64,000 nucleotides of DNA. Source: Panonychus citri (Eukaryota; Arthropoda; Arachnida; Trombidiformes; Tetranychidae). Under the pieces are notes generated by a model. The model had not been told where the DNA came from, searched no databases, and saw only the letters and a list, made by a program, of their open reading frames with translations. The stretch covers positions 19,927-83,926 of the forward strand of contig NW_026515440.1 of the NCBI RefSeq assembly GCF_014898815.1. Reading direction: 5' to 3'. The position numbers were made by a program, and so were the translations under genes. This document shows positions 57,517 to 64,000 of the stretch, one piece after another; position 1 is the stretch's first letter, and each line of letters starts with the position of its first letter.

Positions 57517-58767
57517 AGAGAGGTGATTCTAATGATGATAAATAAACAAGGAAGGTGAAAAGTGGGTGGTGATTCCTAATTAGTGAAAATTCATCAGTCA
57601 ACAAGGTGGAAAAGGTTAAAATCTTGGAGAAATGATGAAATTGTGTTAACGGGTTTTTCCCTTGAAAAAGTTGATTGAAAAAACTTTTTTTTTTACTCAT
57701 CATCTTGAATGAAAACATGATCAATGAATGGCAAAGGTGAAAGGAAAATGAAGGTAAAAGGTTGAAGGAGTAAGAAGAAAATGAAGATGAAGATAAGTAA
57801 AAGATGAAAGTTTAGGATTATAACCGGTCCTTTAAGACACTAAAAAGGGGTTAAAGTTGGAACAACAATAACAACAAAAAAAAGGTTATATTTACCTGAT
57901 ATTGACCTTTGGTCTCTGTCTTGTCCAGTATTGGTTATCATGGTCAGAAGGTGATGAGACCTTATTTGATTCCCATTTATCAGTGATATTGGATGAAGAT
58001 GCAGTTGAAGTGGAGGGAAAACATTTACCTGTTTCCTGTTTACCTTTTGAAACTTTTTCAACGGGTTTACTTTCAACTCTATCACCTTGACTACTGACAC
58101 CATCGTCGACATCATCATCATCATCGTCATCACTACCTGTGCCACAGAGTATTACTGTTGTATCATTTTCAACAATTCTTCCACCACCTTTATCAATGTG
58201 ACCAGTGGAAATACCTTCACTTGTTACATGGTAACTTTTTCTTGAACCATAATTGGAAACTAATTCAGTTCGTGATTCGGGTCTAGATGAAGGTGTAACT
58301 GACCGGGGTGATGGTGATACTGAACTGGCTTGAAGTGACCCATACCCGAATGAACTTCCGGTTTCAATACCTGCAACTGAGGTTGATGAACATGAAAGGG
58401 ATGAGCAACATGAGACAATTTCACCATCGGTTGAACCAATACCCTCTTCACTCATTGAATCTAAACTTTTAGCACTTTTTGAAAGTTTAGTTAACTTTGA
58501 TTTTAACTTTTCAGTTTCATCCTCATCAAGTGATAAAGGTAATTGTCCATGATTGTTACCATTAATGGTATTGTTATTATGAGTAACAATTAGATGATTG
58601 TTATTATTGATGTAATTAGTTGATTTACTTTGATGATTGTTACTGGTGACAGTAGATGATAAAACTTTATCAATTGAACACATTTCCAATTGAGTTGTTG
58701 GTTTGTTGGTGTTACTTGAACGTATCCGTGATGCTGATAGACTCAAATCGTGGTCTCGATATTTCAT
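41929..58767 (-). CDS. RasGEF-domain protein, six exons over 16.8 kb
   Basis: Join on the minus strand of 57896-58767, 51876-52806, 47110-47241, 46070-46203, 42339-42520 and 41929-42230 gives 850 residues. Phases (2, 0, 0, 2, 1) agree at all five junctions and sites are GT-AG, which supports the chain strongly. Residues 1-555 are low-complexity, with Ser runs, Asn runs and an Asp run near 225. From about 564 comes a RasGEF (CDC25) core: NPISVAMQLTTIDKDLYLHI, then FSDQVKKLVCQVI, then ARKIAAFIEVACVLRKLRNW, then ALQSPSVYFLEMAW. The part after residue 690 is poorly conserved with known RasGEFs and ends VENIRRYKMRKSSP. RasGEFs load GTP on Ras-type GTPases. Which subfamily, and whether the domain is active, is unclear. 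The start is ATG 58767; more 5' exons are possible. Confidence 0.78.
42521..46069 (-). other. Intron of the RasGEF-like gene (3.5 kb)
   Basis: AT-rich, with a CT run at 42967-42990. No coding, RNA or mobile feature was recognised. Confidence 0.6.
46204..47109 (-). other. Intron of the RasGEF-like gene (0.9 kb)
   Basis: AT-rich. No other feature was seen. Confidence 0.6.
47242..51875 (-). other. Intron of the RasGEF-like gene (4.6 kb)
   Basis: AT-rich with many short ATC/GAT runs. A minus-strand open frame at 47840-48133 lacks coding character. No mobile element ends were noticed. Confidence 0.6.
55893..55942. repeat. (GA)n followed by (GATGAA)n microsatellite
   Basis: About nine GA units run straight into about five GATGAA units. 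Confidence 0.85.
57481..57522. repeat. (GA)n microsatellite
   Basis: About 42 bases of GA repeat with one interruption (GGAG). Confidence 0.9.
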
Positions 58768-59587
58768 CTTAATTGTGTTGATAATTAACAATTTGTCTAA
58801 TTGTGAAAGATAAAAGAGAAACAGTTATATATATAATAGTTAGAATTGGAAAGAAAAACAAAATGATTGATAAACTAATCGGTGGTCATTAAGATTAACA
58901 GGACGAAATTGAACTTGATTGTTTGGGTGACAAGATGTGAAAACGAAAGCAAAAAGTTTAATTAATTGCACAAGGAACTTGATCAATTTGAGGATCACAA
59001 TTATTTGGCTTTAAAGTTGATTGTCGATGGAAATTAAATAACAAGGTAACAGTTGATTGGAAAAAGATGATGAGGATGATGAAGATAACGATGAAGTGAA
59101 GGTAAGAATAGATTGACTGTGGGTTAAAAAGTCCATGGGAATGAAGATGAGAGTAGAGAGAGAGAGAACGAGAGAGAATATGAAGGAAGAGAAGGAGGAA
59201 GATGAAGAGAGAGAGAGATGTTAATCTTCTTAGGTTAATTCTATTTCTCTTTGTAACAAAATTAAAAGAAGAAAAAGTTTTTTATGTTTAATTGTGATTC
59301 TAATGATTGTTGTTGATGGTTTAGTTGTTTAGAAATGATTGAATTCACTTTGCTACTTGATTCTTTCAATTCTTTCACAAACAATTTACTTCAACAAGTT
59401 TTTTGAGAGAGAGAAGGAGCTGAGGGAGAATATAACACTCATTCATCTTCTCACTTGTCTCTCTTTCTTTCTTTCTTTCTTTTCCTCTCTTTCTTATCTT
59501 CATACTCTCTTTTCACAAATTTAAAGGTGTCACAGTGAAAAAAGAAAGAGCTGAAAGAAGAGAGAGAAAGAGAGGCGGAGAGAAGAG

Positions 59588-59626
<39 letters not shown>

Positions 59627-62600
59627 TAAAACTGTCAAGGTAGAGGGAGTTAGAATGAGGGAGATAATGATGATGATGAAAATAATGATAGAGAGGGAGA
59701 AGAGAATGATGAAAAGGAGAGTGAAAATGAAAGAGAGAGAGAGAGAGCTGATAAAATAGAAAGAGAATAAATTGTGTTCGAGTCTAAAATTCTTGGAGAA
59801 AAAAAAGTTCTGAATCGATGAAATTGATCATGATGATAATCAAGATGAAGATTAATTAATGATTCGTCTTTTAACTAATTCCAATCAAGTTAATTAATTG
59901 ATCAGGTCACTGTTCGGTTCAAAGTTCTCGATTTTATTTATTCAGCTATGGTTTCAATCAAGTGTGTTAAATGGTTAATTAACTAATAGCTCTAAATGAA
60001 CTTGATTATTGGAGTCAACACTAATCAAGACACGAAAGAATCAGCGAAACATCAGAAACTAAATTAGTAAACAATTAACACAGAGAAAACACCAAACAAA
60101 AAGCTAAAAAATCATCTTAATTGTCAATGAAAAAGTTGATAATCATCAAGGTACTTTGTTCAAGCCTCTAAAAGTTACATAATTAATTGATCTCAATGAA
60201 TTAACAGATATCATCAATGAATAGTAATTAATGTGAATACCCAAAGAGATTATTATAAATACACAAAAATATGATGACAATTAAATCATTAATCAAATCA
60301 ATGAGAAAAAAAAAATTTGTCATCAAAACGTAATAAATATAAATGATTACCTACAATGGAAAACAATTAAATTAAAGTGTTAATCATGAAAATCTAATTT
60401 TACCTCAATCAATGGAGAGATCATGTTGTTAACTTATGTAGAGAAAAATAAATCCAGTAGTAAACAATTAAGAATAGACAATCAACTAATTGTCACCAGT
60501 GGAAAATGAAAGATCTTTGTGATATCATGGTGATTCGTATCTCTAATATTACATGAGTGTATCAATTAACAATAACACAATCAGATAACAATTAATTCAT
60601 CTGTTGATGGAATATGAATCAAGGATGAAACAATGAATTATGATTACAGGAATTTAGGAATAATAGAAAATTGGACTTCCCGGTGTAATAATAATCTTCA
60701 TGGTGATTCAGTTAATTTCACAGTTTTCACCTTCAAATCTGAACTTCTTATTGTTTGCATAATATAAAATATTCCGATTGTTACATGTTATCCGAATACA
60801 TAATAGTTTCTATGTAATTTTCTTGTCTTTTTCTTGCCCTTGGCTGTTGATCAGTTAATTGTGATTCTTAATTATGACATTCGGAAATAAACTAATCAAA
60901 AATGATTACGGAATTGTTTTTGTTTCTTCTTTCAATTAGATTCGATTCTTATTTCTTTTCATCGTCTTCTCAATCAACTCAATCAATCAATTCCAATTCT
61001 ATTATTATTATTGATAAAATCTTCCTATTAATTCAATTCCCCTGCTGATTTATCTTATTCAATTCCATTGTACCAATTAAATTGTTCATTAATCATATAT
61101 ATATACACCTGAAAACTGAAGACTGTGATTTAGATTAAATTGTAAACAATCAACTCACAATAATGTCCAATGTTAATCAGTTAGTCTATTGTTGATTAGA
61201 CTTAGATAATTAAAAATAAATGATTACTTACTTGTCTTTTATGGTATCCAATTGATTTGATTGTTTGCTCATTCATTTGATCACTTTGGTGGACACAATT
61301 AGAAACACTTGACCAGTATGGAAAGTGGAAAATAACTGGAAAATGTTGATGATATTTGATGTGTTTAGATGATTCTAGAGATGGTCAATGTGGTCAAGAA
61401 GAAGAGACGAAAGTTTTTTTTTTCGAATGTGAAAACAAAAAGTTTGACCATCTAACTGTTGTTTGATTGGTCAAGGAAATAATTTAGCACTCAAATTGGT
61501 GAAAAAAAAAGTCTCGTTCTTGTATTGGAATAGCAAAAGATATGTAATTTCGTATACAGAGATAAATATAATACAAAGAGTATCCGTTTTACTTTGCCTT
61601 AGGGGTAAAGGTGATGAGAATGAGGATGTGGGACAAGTTAAAGATGATGGTCACTTACCTTTGGTCATTTCTCTCCTCTTGGATTGGTCATTGGTAAAAT
61701 TGAAGACCAGAAAGATGACCAAATGTTTTGCTGAAAGGTTTTCGTTAGCTCTCTCTCTCTCTCTCTCTCTATGTACCTCTGGCGTCTTCAGTTAATCACA
61801 GTAGTTAATCATTAGTTAGAGATGGAGAGGAAGAAGATAAAGATGATGAGAGAAAGAGAAAAATGAAAGAGATGATAATTTTAACCTTTTCTCTTTCATT
61901 TTGCTCTTTCTATTTACCTTTTTTGTTCTAGTCTCTTCTCCATCTTCCCCAACCATTAGTGTCTAATGTTTTCATCGCCATTTTGTTAGAAACTTGGTTA
62001 TCAATGTTTACCTGGTTTCTATTTGTTCACATTGTTTTTTAATTGTTTTTCTTTTCTTCATCAATTATATCTTCCATTAGAAATTAATTGAAATATTACA
62101 ATGTATACGAATATTGGATTAGCAATTAGCAGAAAAATTGATTCAAATTCTCATTTTAATTGTCTAATCAACCCAAAGATTAATCAATTGTTTCCATTTT
62201 TCTCTTTTTAATTTAGTTTCTGTGTTCATTGTTTCAATCTCATTCTCTTGTCAATGTCCCAACTAATTGTTGTTGATTGTTGTGTGAATTTGGTGATCAC
62301 TGAATCACCACCAACAATTAAAGTGTCATTATTGTTAATTCAGTGTTTTTATCGTTAGTTGTTAGCAGTTGATGTATCGGTTTAACCCTGTTGATTGAAA
62401 GGTAAATTAAGATAATCAAGATTAATCACAAATTAAGTGTAATAATCTGTATGTGATTGTGATTGTGTATCTTTATATTATTATCAATAACCTGATCAAC
62501 TAATGAAATTAAAGGTTAAATTGATCGAGTGGTTAATTTGTTGATTAGTTTTCAACGTATTGATAATGAAAAACAAAAGGCAACAATCAAAGGTAATCAG

Positions 62601-64000
62601 TAAATTGTAATCAAAAAGACAATATAAACTTTTCATGGTTAATTGATCAAGTTGAAGTGAAATTTGCAATATTTAACTTTTATTGAAATTCTTACAATTT
62701 AATAGAGCCTAATTACAACTTTTAAATTGTTACTCGAATGATAAAAAAATTAGTAAATTGTAATATAGTTAATTGATTATCTATCATTCAATTTAACGGT
62801 CAAATCTAATATGTATCTGATTAGCAATAAACATCAATGATTAACTTTGATTGTTTTTTCAATTCAACTCATGTATTGAATACTATCAACTGGATAATTT
62901 AGTTATAATTGTTAATCAACATAGACAAAATTTGATTGTAATTAAAGTAACATGAAATTTGAGATAATCAATTGTAATTAAAGGAGGAAAATCAAATCCA
63001 TATTGATTGAAAAGTAACATGATTAACTTTGGTTTTTCTGATTAATTTGTAATTGATTCAAATTGGATGCTAACTAATCAATGTCACTAATCAACAATTT
63101 AAATAAGATGGTTACTTGACATTTACCTTAATTTGATTACGTAGTTGATTAAATAAATGCGATGAGACGATGATTTATTTTACTATTAACAATCAAAAGT
63201 AATTATTGTGAACAATTTGAATCTGGTTGATCACTGAAAGTAAATGATTGTTGTTACTTTTTGATGATCATTTTAATTGTTGGACTGACCAATTGTTCCT
63301 GATTTGTATTGTCATTTCAATCCATGTTAATGGTGATAATCATTAAAGCTCATTATTATCATGATGATTATTATGATAATAATAATCACCAAACTGTTAA
63401 TCAAGTCACTCAGATTATCAGTTTCCATTTGTCTTTCATTTCGTTGATTGTGTTGAATATGAAACTCATCGTATATATTTTACCATGTTTTTCATTTAAT
63501 TTCATCTCAAATTCCCGGATTATTGTTAATCATCATTATGATTATTGTGATTAAAATGATGATTAAAACAGAAAAGTAAAATAGATAAACAGGGCGTCGG
63601 TGATTGAAGCTTCCTGAATTCCGAAAGAAATTCATTGAGATCTGTTACTATCATCATGATTAACCATCATCATCATCATGTATCTGCTTGGATATTGTAT
63701 TACAACAATCAATAAACTACAAAAACCAGAAAATCATTAACAGTATATAATTATAATCAACAATTATATTGTTATTTAGGCCGAAAGAAAAGTTTACCTG
63801 GACAGAAAAGTTAATTTCAAATTAGCCGGTTTTTTGTTTGGTGCTTTTTGATTGTTGTTGTCATTTAATCATAAATATAGGGATTAGAAAAGTAAATCAG
63901 TTAACTAATTACATTATAAAATCCATGTTAATTAGTGATTTAGTTTTATCCAAGGAAAATAAATTGATCATCTAAACGATATAAATACAATTAACATTAT
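58768..64000. other. 5.2 kb AT-rich region upstream of the RasGEF-like gene
   Basis: No convincing coding frame. It holds GA-rich microsatellites (59160-59220 and 59536-59760), a CTTT run near 59460-59485 and a CT run near 61750-61771. It presumably includes the promoter and any non-coding first exons of the RasGEF-like gene. The 59535-59759 and 61463-61795 open frames are repeat-driven or featureless. Confidence 0.5.
59536..59757. repeat. Purine-rich GA microsatellite region
   Basis: Over 200 bases of nearly pure purine on the plus strand, with an uninterrupted GA core at about 59590-59624. Confidence 0.9.

Larger units (their letters stand above)
52807..57895 (-). other. Intron of the RasGEF-like gene (5.1 kb)
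   Basis: AT-rich. Contains a GA run and ATGAAG hexamer repeat at about 55893-55942 and a GA microsatellite at 57481-57522. Nothing else is supported. Confidence 0.6.

Noticed and set aside
59535..59759. Plus-strand Arg/Glu-rich open frame
   Set aside because: Generated by the GA microsatellite.
61463..61795. Plus-strand open frame of 110 codons
   Set aside because: No recognisable domain, ends in a CT repeat, and no supporting splice or start context.

Overview
The window is a piece of an arthropod nuclear genome. It is very AT-rich, with short GT-AG introns in some genes and introns of several kilobases in others. It carries an insect/chelicerate-type gustatory receptor, mariner-like transposons, an env-bearing Ty3/gypsy element, and metazoan genes of the WDR33, TMEM121, TRAF and RasGEF families. 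A small acariform mite, such as a spider-mite relative, fits best. The species is inferred and not proven.

Layout. Positions 1116-10298 are a complete, recent LTR retroelement with identical 266-bp LTRs and a 5-bp target duplication. It carries a single gag-pol-env frame and an extra 3' ORF with two CCHC knuckles and a DEDDh-type exonuclease signature. It sits inside a coding unit of an unrecognised family of decaying tandem paralogs (1054-1115 and 10304-11910). Positions 11.9-13.9 kb hold remnants of an endogenous Polinton/adintovirus-like element: a broken adenain-like protease, an open packaging ATPase and a broken dUTPase. Positions 14.8-17.2 kb are a dead mariner split by a deleted Tc1/mariner relative. 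Positions 17.6-18.6 kb hold a serine-rich frame with two in-frame stops. Positions 18.8-19.3 kb are a gustatory receptor fragment split by a 266-bp MITE with an 8-bp target duplication. Positions 19670-20305 are a perfect 293-bp-arm fold-back element. An intact four-exon gustatory receptor gene follows (20613-22040).

Positions 22.5-23.4 kb are a RAD54-like pseudogene. Then come a charged RGG-rich protein gene (23707-24267) and a six-exon TRAF-like gene (25068-29595). The TRAF gene's 3.1-kb first intron hosts a TMEM121-family gene on the opposite strand. The TRAF 3' end and a neighbouring SLC46-like transporter gene are present twice (29322-30407 and 34811-37563), with complementary loss: one copy keeps TRAF, the other keeps the transporter. 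Between the copies lie a PARP1-like pseudogene and an intact intronless WDR33 gene, head to head.

From 37.6 kb to the end the DNA is mostly AT-rich intron and intergenic sequence. One gene was assembled there: a six-exon, minus-strand gene over 16.8 kb (41929-58767) encoding an 850-residue protein with a serine-rich N-terminal half and a divergent RasGEF domain. All exon phases agree. Nothing convincing was found after 58.8 kb.

The main novelty candidates are the exonuclease ORF in the LTR element, the covarying hairpin array in that element's leader, the endogenous viral cluster, the perfect palindrome, and the duplication with reciprocal gene loss.
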